From JANNSW01 sp031431235 (GTDB taxonomy: Bacteria > Pseudomonadota > Alphaproteobacteria > Rhizobiales > Hyphomicrobiaceae), in contig JANPDA010000416.1 in the NCBI GenBank assembly GCA_031431235.1, positions 1 to 10,559 on the forward strand: DNA of 10,559 nt, in the 5' to 3' direction. Position 1 is the stretch's first letter, and each line of letters starts with the position of its first letter. Shown one piece after another: positions 1-6,914 of the stretch. Both the position numbers and the translations under genes were made by a program. The notes under the pieces are model-generated. The model saw only the letters and a program-made list of their open reading frames with translations, had not been told where the DNA came from and made no database searches.

Positions 1-797
1 TGCACCATGGCGTGCAGCTCCTCGGTCAACGCCTTGCGGTCCCTGCCCGCCGCGAGCTGATCGAAGGGCACCAGATCGCCGATCCGCACCGTCACCGATC
101 CGCCGGCGAACTTGCGGAACTCCGACACCAGCAGCGACAGCCGCAGCGTCAGGCTGAGTCTGCTCGCGATCTGGAACAGCGGACCGTTCTGGCCCTCGAA
201 ATAGACCGGCAGGACGGACGCTTTCGCCGACTGGATGAGCTTGGCGGTGAAGAGCTTCCAGGGCAGATCGACGGCTTTGCCGAAGGGCGATTTCGCGGTC
301 GCGACGCCGCCAGCTGGAAACACGATGATGGTGGTGCCGGCCGCAATCAGCTGCAGCGCCTCTTTGCGCGTGGCGAGGTTGGTCGCCATCGCCTCGCGCG
401 TTTCCTCGAAGTCGATCGCCAGCGAATAGGGCCGGATCTCGGGAATCCGCAGCAGCTGGTTGTTGATCAGCACCTTGAACGGACGCCCAAGCTCCTCGGC
501 GAGCGCCAGGATCGAGATGCCGTCGCCGATGCCGAACGGGTGGTTGGCGATGATGACGAGCGGCGTATCGGACGCGAGCAGGGGCGGCCACTGGCGGGCA
601 TCGACATCGAGCGTGCAGTCGATCAGGTCGAGCATGTCGCCGAACACGCGTGCGCTCTTGGGCACGATGTGCTTGCGCCAATAGGTGTAGAGGGGGAGGA
701 AGCGCTTCCTCCCCGACAGCCCCTCGATGGTGTGGATCAGCCAGCGCTTGAGGCGGGGGTCGTTGGGGGAAGCATAGGTCAGCTCGGGTAGCTTCAC
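1..797 (-). CDS. Lysophospholipid acyltransferase-like protein (PlsC/OlsA-hemolysin type), 3' end cut by window edge
   Basis: The visible part is 265 codons and runs off the left edge without a stop. It starts with GTG at 797, chosen because a GGAGGG Shine-Dalgarno lies 8 nt upstream and no better in-frame start is visible. The acyltransferase signature is NHPFGIGDG at residues 85-93, in which His86 and Asp92 form the HX5D version of the catalytic His/Asp pair seen in the hemolysin-like/OlsA branch. A second conserved block, FPAGGV, begins at residue 160, and PVYFEGQNG follows about 40 residues later. Family members transfer acyl groups to lysophospholipids or lyso-ornithine lipids at the inner membrane. 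The exact acceptor cannot be told here. No clear transmembrane helix is seen. From memory of rhizobial homologues only about 20-30 residues should be missing. It lies 70 bp behind the FAD oxidoreductase on the same strand, so co-transcription is possible but not shown. Family assignment is firm, substrate unknown. Confidence 0.88.
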   Translation of the reverse strand, partial: MKLPELTYASPNDPRLKRWLIHTIEGLSGRKRFLPLYTYWRKHIVPKSARVFGDMLDLIDCTLDVDARQWPPLLASDTPLVIIANHPFGIGDGISILALAEELGRPFKVLINNQLLRIPEIRPYSLAIDFEETREAMATNLATRKEALQLIAAGTTIIVFPAGGVATAKSPFGKAVDLPWKLFTAKLIQSAKASVLPVYFEGQNGPLFQIASRLSLTLRLSLLVSEFRKFAGGSVTVRIGDLVPFDQLAAGRDRKALTEELHAMV

Positions 798-805
798 GGG
801 GGTTG

Positions 806-811
806 CCCTCC
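806..811 (-). promoter_or_regulatory. Ribosome binding site for the GTG-started acyltransferase
   Basis: The minus strand reads GGAGGG, 8 nt before the GTG at 797. It is the only good Shine-Dalgarno match near the 5' end of this gene and fixes the non-ATG start. No convincing promoter was seen in the 70-bp gap behind the FAD oxidoreductase. Confidence 0.7.
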
Positions 812-867
812 ACAATCCAACCCACCGGCGTCCGATCGACTGGCCGGGGCGATGCCAACCTATAGGC

Positions 868-2208
868 TCAGTCCGCGGCCCTGTCATCGCTCCCGTTCGG
901 CGGATTGCGCGGCACCGAGGAGCGCTCGGCGCGGCGCTCGTCGATCCGGTCACGCAGCTGCATCGACCAGTAGGTGAGCTGGACGCCGGCGCGCCCGATC
1001 GGCCCGCCTGCCCAATCGGCGCCAAAGGGCTCGAATAGACGGATGCGGTCGTCCTCGCCCCCGGCGATGGCGTGCGCGACGAGCCGGCCGGCGATCGCGG
1101 TGGTATTGAGGCCATGGCCACCGAAAGCGGTTGCCGTCCAGACGCCATCGGCAATACGGCCGACAATGGGCATCTTGTGGCGCGCATAGCCCATGCTGCC
1201 AGCCCAGGCATGCTCGATCCGGGGGGCCCCGAGCTGTGGAAAGACCGACAGCATATCGGCCTTCAGCATTTCGCCGAGCTGGCGTGGTTGCGAGCGGCGC
1301 GTGGTGATCCGGCCGCCCCAGAGGATGCGTCCGCCAGCGAGCAGTCGATAGTAGTCGCCCGCCCGCCGGTCGTCGGCGATCGCCGCGCCCGTCGCGATCG
1401 CTTGGCTCGCGCGATCGCCCAACGGCTCGGTCACGGCGATGTAGGTGGTGATCGGCAGCACCGCGCGGGAAAGTCGCGGCCACAGCTTGCGATCGAGCGC
1501 GCTGGTGGCGAGCACCACCGAGCCAGCGCTGATCCTGCCTTCGGGCGTGGCGACGATCTGGCGGGAGCCCTCGCGGCGGATCGAGAGGGCGGGCGAGTGC
1601 TCGTAGATCCGGCCATCTGCCTCCGTGATCGTGCGTGCGATGCCGCGGGCATAGTGCAGCGGTTGGATGTGGAAGGCGCGGCCGTCATGGAGCGCCTCGA
1701 AATATCGCTCCGATTGCAGGACCGAGCGCGTTCGGGCGCAATCCCAGTGCTCGAGCGCACGCTCGAATGATCGTTGCATCAGGTCGCGTGAACGCTCGAG
1801 CGCGCCGCTGCCCGGCCGTCGCAGCACCAGGAGCTGTCCTTCACCCATGAGGGCTTCAGGCACGATCCGGGCGACCCGGTCGCGGACGATCTCGACGCCC
1901 TCCATCGACAGGCGATAGAGCGCGTCCCCATGCGCGGAGCCAGTGCGGGCCGCTATGGCCGAGAGGCCTTCGGCAAAACCCGCCGAGACGAACCCGCCAT
2001 TACGGCCCGAGGCACCACCGCCGATACGATGGCGCTCGATCAGGGCGATGCTGCGCCCGAGGCTTTGCAGCTCGATGGCTGCTGACAGGCCAGCGAGCCC
2101 GCCACCAACGATGCAGACATCGGCCTCGATCGGGCCAGGGAGCGGGGGGGCGGCGAAGTCGTGGCCCGGGGCCGTCTCGTACCAGGTCGAGGCTGGCTCA
2201 GTCCACAT
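868..2208 (-). CDS. FAD-dependent oxidoreductase of the DAO/PuuB (gamma-glutamylputrescine oxidase-like) family
   Basis: The protein has 446 residues, the usual size for D-amino-acid-oxidase-fold (DAO) enzymes. The N-terminal Rossmann motif is VGGGLAG (residues 34-40), with an acidic residue at the end of the second strand (Glu58) expected to bind the FAD ribose. GASGRNGGF follows at residues 65-73, a hallmark of the PuuB/glycine-oxidase-like group. Near the C-terminus, WAGSMGYARHKMPIVGR and FGGHGLN close the FAD site. Family members oxidise secondary or primary amines such as gamma-glutamylputrescine, sarcosine or D-amino acids, giving imine and H2O2 or reducing an acceptor. The substrate cannot be assigned and no other polyamine or amino-acid genes lie nearby. 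The ATG at 2208 overlaps the last 11 nt of der, which suggests translational coupling. The Shine-Dalgarno, an AAGGG inside der, is weak and rather distant. No signal peptide, so probably cytoplasmic. Confidence 0.88.
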   Translation of the reverse strand: MWTEPASTWYETAPGHDFAAPPLPGPIEADVCIVGGGLAGLSAAIELQSLGRSIALIERHRIGGGASGRNGGFVSAGFAEGLSAIAARTGSAHGDALYRLSMEGVEIVRDRVARIVPEALMGEGQLLVLRRPGSGALERSRDLMQRSFERALEHWDCARTRSVLQSERYFEALHDGRAFHIQPLHYARGIARTITEADGRIYEHSPALSIRREGSRQIVATPEGRISAGSVVLATSALDRKLWPRLSRAVLPITTYIAVTEPLGDRASQAIATGAAIADDRRAGDYYRLLAGGRILWGGRITTRRSQPRQLGEMLKADMLSVFPQLGAPRIEHAWAGSMGYARHKMPIVGRIADGVWTATAFGGHGLNTTAIAGRLVAHAIAGGEDDRIRLFEPFGADWAGGPIGRAGVQLTYWSMQLRDRIDERRAERSSVPRNPPNGSDDRAAD

Positions 2209-3577
2209 AAGGGTTGCGGCCCTTGCGCAGGTGGAACCGGATGGGCGTCGCCTTCAGGTCGAAAGCTTCGCGCAAGCCGTTCACCAGATAGCGCACGTAG
2301 GATTTGGGCAGGTCGGCCGGGCGCGAGCAGAAGGCGACGAAAGTCGGGGGACGCGTGCTCGGTTGGGTCATGAACCGCAGCCTGATCCGCCGCCCGCCGA
2401 CGGCGGGGGGAGCGTGGCGCTCGAGCGCGTCCTCCAGCCAGCGAATGAGCTTGGGGACCGGCACGCGACGGTTCCAGGTCTCATAGACGGCAAAGATCGC
2501 CTCGAACAGCCGGTCGATCCCCGATCCCGACAGCGCCGCGATCGGAACCAGGGAAATGCCCTTCACGTCCGGCATCGTCCGCTCGGCAGTCTCGCGGAAG
2601 TCCTTGAGCAGTTTTTGTTTGTCGGCGACGAGATCCCACTTGTTGACGGCGATCACGAGAGCGCGGCCCTCGGAGATGACGAGGTCGGCGATCTGCAGGT
2701 CCTGGTGCTCGAGCGCGCGCTCGGCATCGATCAGCAGCACCACCACCTCGGCGAAGCGGATCGCGCGGACGGCGTCGCTGGCAGCAAGCTCCTCGGCGCG
2801 CTCGGTGATGCGCGAGCGCCGCCGCAAGCCCGCCGTATCGAACAGCTTGATCTTGCGGCCGGCCCGCTCCAGATCGACGGAGATGGTATCGCGGGTGATA
2901 CCGGCCTCGGGACCGGTCAGCATCCGGTCATGGCCGAGGATCGTGTTGACGAGCGTCGACTTGCCGGCGTTGGGCCGACCGACGATGGCTATGCGCAACG
3001 GCCGGTTGGGGTCGGGCGATTCTTCGTCGACGGCGTCCTCGGCCTCGTCGGCGTCCTCGGTCTCGGCATCGTCCTCGGCCTCTGGCGCCAGCCGTGCAGC
3101 GATCGCTTCGCTCAGATCGCCGATGCCTTCGCCGTGCTCGGCCGAGATGGCGACGGGCTCATCGAGCCCCAGCGAATAGGCCTCGTAGAACCCGCCCTCG
3201 CCGGAGCGGCCTTCACATTTGTTGACGACGAGCAGGACGGGCCGCCCCGAGCTGCGCACCAGCTCGGCGAAGGTGTGGTCCTCGGGCAGCACGCCCGCGC
3301 GCGCGTCGATGACGAACAGCACGAGGTCGGCTTCCGCGATCGCCGACTCACTCGCACGGCGCATGCGGTCGCCGACCGAGCCGGGCTCGGCCACCTCGAG
3401 GCCGGCCGTGTCGGTCAACAGGATGGGAATGCCGTAAATCTCGGTCTCGGCCTCGCGGCGGTCGCGGGTCAGGCCGGGCGTCGGATCGACCAGCGCGATG
3501 CGCCGGCCAACGAGCCGGTTGAAGAGCGTCGACTTGCCCACATTGGGCCGGCCGGCAATGGTGACGATGAAGGGCAT
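2198..3577 (-). CDS. der: Ribosome-assembly GTPase Der (EngA), tandem GTPase domains
   Basis: Der is an essential double GTPase that acts in 50S subunit maturation. From the ATG at 3577 the protein has 459 residues, normal for the family. Domain 1 shows GRPNVGKS (9-16), PGLTRD (34-39), DTAG (56-59) and NKCE (119-122, Glu in place of the usual Asp of NKxD). Domain 2 shows GRPNAGKS (200-207), DTAG (247-250) and NKWD (312-315). A KH-like RNA-binding domain runs from about 370 to the end. Between the GTPase domains, residues 165-190 form a very acidic linker rich in Glu, Asp and Ala, encoded by low-complexity DNA (3008-3085). The start was chosen because the P-loop then lies 9 residues in, as in known Der proteins. 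ATG at 3586 and TTG at 3613 are in-frame alternatives. None has a strong Shine-Dalgarno, which is unusual among these genes. It follows bamB, separated by a MITE-like element. The order yfgM-bamB-der is also found in E. coli. Confidence 0.96.
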   Translation of the reverse strand: MPFIVTIAGRPNVGKSTLFNRLVGRRIALVDPTPGLTRDRREAETEIYGIPILLTDTAGLEVAEPGSVGDRMRRASESAIAEADLVLFVIDARAGVLPEDHTFAELVRSSGRPVLLVVNKCEGRSGEGGFYEAYSLGLDEPVAISAEHGEGIGDLSEAIAARLAPEAEDDAETEDADEAEDAVDEESPDPNRPLRIAIVGRPNAGKSTLVNTILGHDRMLTGPEAGITRDTISVDLERAGRKIKLFDTAGLRRRSRITERAEELAASDAVRAIRFAEVVVLLIDAERALEHQDLQIADLVISEGRALVIAVNKWDLVADKQKLLKDFRETAERTMPDVKGISLVPIAALSGSGIDRLFEAIFAVYETWNRRVPVPKLIRWLEDALERHAPPAVGGRRIRLRFMTQPSTRPPTFVAFCSRPADLPKSYVRYLVNGLREAFDLKATPIRFHLRKGRNPYVD

Positions 3578-3622
3578 GGAGTGCATATAGGCGCGTTGGC
3601 GGTCGCCGCGCAACGGCTGCTA

Positions 3623-3684
3623 GTGTTCCGGCCCATTCATTCGATTCCGGCGAAGCTGGATCAATGAATGGAAAGACGGAACAC
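3623..3684. repeat. Long imperfect palindrome A (left half of the MITE-like element)
   Basis: GTGTTCCG at 3623-3630 pairs perfectly with CGGAACAC at 3677-3684. After a short internal loop, CCATTCATT at 3633-3641 pairs perfectly with AATGAATGG at 3663-3671. Five further pairs (3643-3648 with 3658-3662, with single-base bulges) lead to a loop of about 9 nt. Altogether about 22 base pairs form. If bamB and der share a transcript, this would be a strong hairpin in the der leader. Confidence 0.75.
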
Positions 3685-3698
3685 AAACAAGGAGGTAG

Positions 3699-3751
3699 CT
3701 AGTGGGCTGGCCATTCATTTGGGGTACCAGATGAATGAGTCAGAACACTAG
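3699..3751. repeat. Long imperfect palindrome B (right half of the MITE-like element)
   Basis: CTAGTG at 3699-3704 pairs with CACTAG at 3746-3751. After a 2x2 internal loop, CTG pairs with CAG, and CATTCAT (3712-3718) pairs with ATGAATG (3731-3737). The helix continues through TGG/CCA to a 4-nt loop at 3723-3726. About 22 pairs form, including two G-T pairs, with one bulge. The left arm resembles the left end of palindrome A (about 18 of 21 positions with one gap), so A and B look like diverged copies of one unit. Confidence 0.75.
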
Positions 3752-3797
3752 TGCAGCGTGGTTTGCGTTGCCAGCACCGGTGACGGTCTTGGCCAGC

Positions 3798-5156
3798 TCA
3801 GTTGAACGCCATCAGCGTCGCGTCGTCGGTCAGGACGAACAGCCGGTTCTCGGCGACGACGGGAGCAATCAGCGTCTTGCCCCCGATCGAGCGGGAAGCC
3901 GAGATCTTGCCGGTTGCCGCGTCGACGCCAACGAGCTGGCCCTTGCGGGAGGCGAGCCACAGCCGGTTGCCGGCGAGCACCGGGCCGCTCCAGGTGTTGT
4001 CGTCGGGCAGCCGCACCGACCAGCGGACCGTTCCGGCCTCGCGGGTGATGGCCGACAGCCGGCCCGACGAGTCGACCACATAGATCGTGTCCCCGGCGAC
4101 GTAGGGGGTTTCGATGCTGGCGATGTTGAGCGACCACAGCCGCTCGCCACTCTTGCGGTCGACGGCGATCATCCGCCCTGCATTGCCGACCGCGAACACG
4201 GTGCCCCCCTCGATCACCGGGCGTCCTGTGTCGGACAGCGTTCCGATCGAGGATCCGGCGCGGCCGCTGCCGAGCACGTCGCCCCAGACCTGGGCGCCGC
4301 TCTGCGGATTGAGGGCAACGATGTCACCCGATGGGAAGGTCGCGATCACGACGTCCTCGGCGACGGCAGGGCTAGCGTTGTTGAACAGGCTCGTCGACTG
4401 CGGGACGCCGCGGAAGCTCCAGAGCTCGGCGCCATCGGTCGTCGAGAGGCAGAACAGCCGGCCCTCGATGGTCGAGACGTAGAGTTGGCCACCCGACACG
4501 GTCGGAGAGGCGCGCACAGGCGCCCCCAGCGCCTTTTCCCAAAGCTTGGCGCCACTGCGTGCGTCGAGTGCGACGGCGGTACCGAAACCGGTTGCCGCGA
4601 ACACACGATCACCCTCGGCAGCGAGCCCGCCGCCATAGCCTTCCTCGTCGTCCTCATTCTCGGGCGTCAGGCTCGTTCCCCAGACCCGGCTGCCGCCCGA
4701 CGCACTGTAGGCCGAGACCGTGCCCGCCGCATTCAGCACATAGACCCGGCCGTCTTGGACGATAGGGCTCGCCGTCAATCGTCCGTTCGAGCTCGAGCCC
4801 TGACCGGCGTCGCTGCTCCACAACGTCTTCAGGCCGCCTTCGAGCGACAGATGGCCTGGCGCATTGCCGGCTACGCCGCCCGGCTGGCTCCAGCTCGCAT
4901 TGGCAACCATGGGAGGCAATGCCGGCGGGCCATCGACGGCGGCTTCGATATTGGCCGAGAGCTGGTCCTGCTCGGTCAATATGGCAACACGCTTGCCGGG
5001 TAGCGGCACCTCTTTGGTCGCGAAGGGATTGAGATCCGACATCTTGGGCAGGTCGGGGAGGCTGGGCCCGCCGTCGGTCGAGCAACCAGCAACCAATGCA
5101 GCCATGAGCGCGACCATCGTCACCGCCAGGCTGCGTGTCAGTGCTGCTCGCGCCAT
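3798..5156 (-). CDS. bamB: Outer-membrane protein assembly lipoprotein BamB (PQQ-like beta-propeller)
   Basis: BamB is an outer-membrane lipoprotein of the BAM complex, which helps BamA fold and insert beta-barrel proteins. The 452-residue product begins with a lipoprotein signal: charged MARAALTR, a hydrophobic stretch, and the lipobox LVAGC with the acylated Cys at residue 25. Ser at +2 fits outer-membrane sorting. A Pro/Gly-rich tether follows, then repeated PQQ-like blades from about residue 100 to the end, recognisable by VYVLNAAGTVSAYSASGG, VALDARSGAKLWE, LFCLSTTDGAELW, IVALNPQSGAQVW, MIAVDRKSGERLW and LVGVDAATGK. No PQQ cofactor is expected; the family name comes from the fold. The ATG at 5156 is preceded by AGGAGA at 8 nt. 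A nearby upstream ATG at the RBS is out of frame. The gene lies 16 nt after the YfgM-like gene and before der, a cluster order conserved widely in Proteobacteria. Confidence 0.93.
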   Translation of the reverse strand: MARAALTRSLAVTMVALMAALVAGCSTDGGPSLPDLPKMSDLNPFATKEVPLPGKRVAILTEQDQLSANIEAAVDGPPALPPMVANASWSQPGGVAGNAPGHLSLEGGLKTLWSSDAGQGSSSNGRLTASPIVQDGRVYVLNAAGTVSAYSASGGSRVWGTSLTPENEDDEEGYGGGLAAEGDRVFAATGFGTAVALDARSGAKLWEKALGAPVRASPTVSGGQLYVSTIEGRLFCLSTTDGAELWSFRGVPQSTSLFNNASPAVAEDVVIATFPSGDIVALNPQSGAQVWGDVLGSGRAGSSIGTLSDTGRPVIEGGTVFAVGNAGRMIAVDRKSGERLWSLNIASIETPYVAGDTIYVVDSSGRLSAITREAGTVRWSVRLPDDNTWSGPVLAGNRLWLASRKGQLVGVDAATGKISASRSIGGKTLIAPVVAENRLFVLTDDATLMAFN

Positions 5157-5164
5157 CGTGCCAT

Positions 5165-5170
5165 TCTCCT
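5165..5170 (-). promoter_or_regulatory. Ribosome binding site of bamB
   Basis: The minus strand reads AGGAGA, 8 nt before the bamB ATG at 5156, and lies in the 16-nt gap after the YfgM-like stop codon. It selects this ATG over an out-of-frame ATG a few bases upstream. Confidence 0.7.
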
Positions 5171-5172
5171 GT

Positions 5173-5844
5173 TCAGCCGCCTGCCTTGGCCTGGTCGGCC
5201 GTGATCAGCGACATCATCAACTCGGCCCGGCGTCGGACACCTTGCGGCGCGGCCTGATCGACCAGGATCGCCGTGAGGTGCTTGCGAGCGTCCGCCAGCG
5301 CGCCAGCTCGGAGCGCCGAGATGGCCAGCAATTCCCTGGCGGAATGGCGCCAAGGACCGTCTGCGACATCGAGATTGTTGAGCCGATTCTGCATTCCAGT
5401 CGAGTCGACCTTGTCCACAAGCAGCGCGGCAGCTGCGATCTTCGCGTAGCCTCTCAGCACCTCGTCGACCGCGCCGTCGGCGGCGACCGCGTCATAGGTC
5501 GCAACCGCCTCGGCGGACCGGCCCGCCGTGGCGGCCTCCGCCGCAAGGCGCAGTCTGGCGAGCACGCGGTAGCCGCCTGGAGCATCTGCTGCCATGCCGG
5601 CAAACAGCTTGGAGGCCTCCTCGGCCTTGCCTTCGCTGGCTTGTCGCACAGCCACATCGAATGCGGTGCCGGCAGTGGCCGCCTGGCGCGACTGCCATTG
5701 CAGCCAGCCCTTGTAGCCGGCCACACCGACGATGATTGCCAGCGCCACCGCCAGAATGATCGCGCCATACTGCTGCCAGAGCTTCTCGAGGCGCTCGCGC
5801 CTCAGCTCCTCCTCGACCTCTCTGACCAGATCGGTATTCGACAT
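5173..5844 (-). CDS. YfgM-like membrane-anchored TPR-type protein (DUF2133-like)
   Basis: From the ATG at 5844 the protein has 223 residues. It starts with a charged cytoplasmic segment, roughly residues 1-25, rich in Glu, Arg and Lys. One transmembrane helix follows at about 27-47 (AIILAVALAIIVGVAGY). The remainder is Ala-rich and helical, with alternating helices that look like degenerate tetratricopeptide repeats and would be periplasmic. This architecture, and the position directly before bamB and der, match E. coli YfgM, which associates with the SecYEG translocon and PpiD and helps proteins leaving the translocon. The name is therefore supported mainly by layout and neighbours. The start at 5844 was preferred over an in-frame ATG at 5889 because the MSNTDLVREVEEELRR opening resembles family N-termini; neither has a strong Shine-Dalgarno. 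The 136 bp between panB and this gene show no clear promoter or terminator. Confidence 0.82.
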   Translation of the reverse strand: MSNTDLVREVEEELRRERLEKLWQQYGAIILAVALAIIVGVAGYKGWLQWQSRQAATAGTAFDVAVRQASEGKAEEASKLFAGMAADAPGGYRVLARLRLAAEAATAGRSAEAVATYDAVAADGAVDEVLRGYAKIAAAALLVDKVDSTGMQNRLNNLDVADGPWRHSARELLAISALRAGALADARKHLTAILVDQAAPQGVRRRAELMMSLITADQAKAGG

Positions 5845-5980
5845 CGGTTCGCCCGTTCGTTCGCCCTGTCGGAATGACTGACGCGTCATCGCACGTGCGC
5901 TGGCGGGCGTCCACTGCTAGCCGGCCACGCGCAATAGGCAAAGCGTTGGTGCGGAATGCGTTCCCCAGACCGCCCCTGCT

Positions 5981-6865
5981 TCAGGTCGCAGCCGTCTTGG
6001 GCTTTTTTGCGGCCTTGTGCTTGCTATCGTTGCCGGCGGCTCCGTCGTGCTCGATCAGGGCATAGGTATGCTCGCCGGCCGGGAAGCGGCGCGAGCGCAC
6101 CTCGCCCGCATAGGCGCGGATCGCCCCCTCGATCGCCTCGCCGATCCGGCCGAACTCCTTGACGAATTTCGGCACCCGGGGCGAGAGACCGAGCATGTCC
6201 TCCATCACCAGGATCTGCCCGTCGCATTCGGCCGACGCCCCGATGCCGATGGTGGGGATCGGCACTGCCTGCGTAATGCGCCCGGCAAGCGGGGCCGCAA
6301 TCGCCTCCAGCACGACGGCGAAGGCGCCTGCTTCGGCGACGATGCGGGCGTCCTCCTCGATTGCGGCCCACTGGTCGCGGCTGCGGCCCTGGGCCTTGAA
6401 GCCGCCGAGCACGTGGATCGACTGTGGGGTCAGCCCGATATGGGCCATCACGGGTACGCCGCGCTCGACCAGATAGCGGATGGTCTCGCCCATGCGCCGG
6501 CCGCCCTCGAGCTTGATCGCCCCGCAATCACACTCCTTCAGCACGCGCGCGGCGTTGCGGAAGGCGACCTGCGGGCTCTCCTCATAAGTGCCAAAGGGCA
6601 TGTCGACGACCACGAGGGCGCGCTTGGCCCCCCGCATGACGGCGCGGCCATGCATGATCATCAGGTCGAGCGGCACGGGAATCGTCGATTCGAACCCGTG
6701 CATCACCATGCCGAGCGAATCCCCGACCAGCAGGAAATCCACATAGGGGTCGGCGATACGCGCCGTATGGGCGTGGTAGGCCGTCAGCGAGACGATCGGC
6801 TCGCCTCCCTTCTTGCCGGTGATCTGGGGGGCGGTCAGGCGCTTCGGGGTGACCTCGACGGACAT
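5981..6865 (-). CDS. panB: 3-methyl-2-oxobutanoate hydroxymethyltransferase (ketopantoate hydroxymethyltransferase)
   Basis: PanB transfers a hydroxymethyl group from 5,10-methylenetetrahydrofolate to 2-oxoisovalerate to form ketopantoate, the first committed step to pantothenate and CoA, in the cytoplasm. From the ATG at 6865 it has 294 residues. The TIM-barrel signatures are in place: SLTAYHAH (26-33), VGDSLGMV with metal ligand Asp49 (47-54), VVDMPFGTYE with second metal ligand Asp88 (86-95), KLEGG (118-122), HIGLTPQ (142-148), VVLEAI with the catalytic-type Glu187, and IGIGAS (206-211). The C-terminus ends in a short Lys/Ala-rich tail (from about 279) beyond the conserved domain. AGGAG lies 7 nt before the start, which rules against an ATG at 6913 that would add 16 residues unlike the family. 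No panC or panD is nearby. A hairpin separates it from tgt upstream. Confidence 0.96.
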   Translation of the reverse strand: MSVEVTPKRLTAPQITGKKGGEPIVSLTAYHAHTARIADPYVDFLLVGDSLGMVMHGFESTIPVPLDLMIMHGRAVMRGAKRALVVVDMPFGTYEESPQVAFRNAARVLKECDCGAIKLEGGRRMGETIRYLVERGVPVMAHIGLTPQSIHVLGGFKAQGRSRDQWAAIEEDARIVAEAGAFAVVLEAIAAPLAGRITQAVPIPTIGIGASAECDGQILVMEDMLGLSPRVPKFVKEFGRIGEAIEGAIRAYAGEVRSRRFPAGEHTYALIEHDGAAGNDSKHKAAKKPKTAAT

Positions 6866-6872
6866 TGAACGG

Positions 6873-6877
6873 CTCCT
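6873..6877 (-). promoter_or_regulatory. Ribosome binding site of panB
   Basis: The minus strand reads AGGAG, 7 nt before the ATG at 6865. It decides that start over the longer in-frame alternative at 6913. Confidence 0.75.
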
Positions 6878-6914
6878 CGTGGCGAACCAGCGGAGCGTAT
6901 CGCATCGCAACATC

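Larger units (their letters stand above)
3620..3751. mobile_element. MITE-like element with CTAG/TA ends between bamB and der
   Basis: The ends are 21-bp imperfect inverted repeats: 3620-3640 (beginning CTAGTGTTC and ending CATTCAT) and 3731-3751 (its complement, ending GAACACTAG). They agree at 18 of 21 positions, and all three differences are transitions. Each end sits in CTAG, so the element proper (3623-3748, 126 bp) is bordered by a TA dinucleotide on each side. A TA duplication within CTAG-like sites is characteristic of IS630/Tc1-mariner-type transposition. There is no room for a transposase, so this would be a non-autonomous derivative. A third copy of the repeat arm, in direct orientation, begins at CTAG 3699. 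The element occupies most of the 184-bp bamB-der gap. Both the class and the parent family are inferences from structure; no related copy is present in this window to compare. Confidence 0.7.

Noticed and set aside
3578..3613. Longer Der starting at TTG 3613 or ATG 3586
   Set aside because: It would add 3-12 residues before the P-loop with no Shine-Dalgarno support. The ATG at 3577 places the P-loop as in known Der proteins. It remains a possibility because no start has a good RBS.
1943..3667. A 574-codon open reading frame on the plus strand
   Set aside because: It runs antisense to der and the start of the FAD oxidoreductase. Its protein is rich in Arg, Gly, Asp and His with no recognisable domain, as expected from the opposite strand of GC-rich genes.
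3690..3751. Short plus-strand peptides after GGAGG inside the MITE-like element
   Set aside because: Possible readings are only about 6-10 codons and lie within the palindromic arms, so the RBS-like GGAGG is most likely chance.
3735..5003. A 422-codon open reading frame on the plus strand opposite bamB
   Set aside because: It is a shadow of the bamB coding strand, has no domain signature and no suitable ribosome binding site. BamB itself has clear blades and a lipobox.
5845..5980. Promoter or small RNA in the 136-bp gap between panB and the YfgM-like gene
   Set aside because: I see only weak -35-like sequence (TTGCCT) without a matching -10, a 4-bp hairpin, and no T-rich terminator. Nothing strong enough to list.
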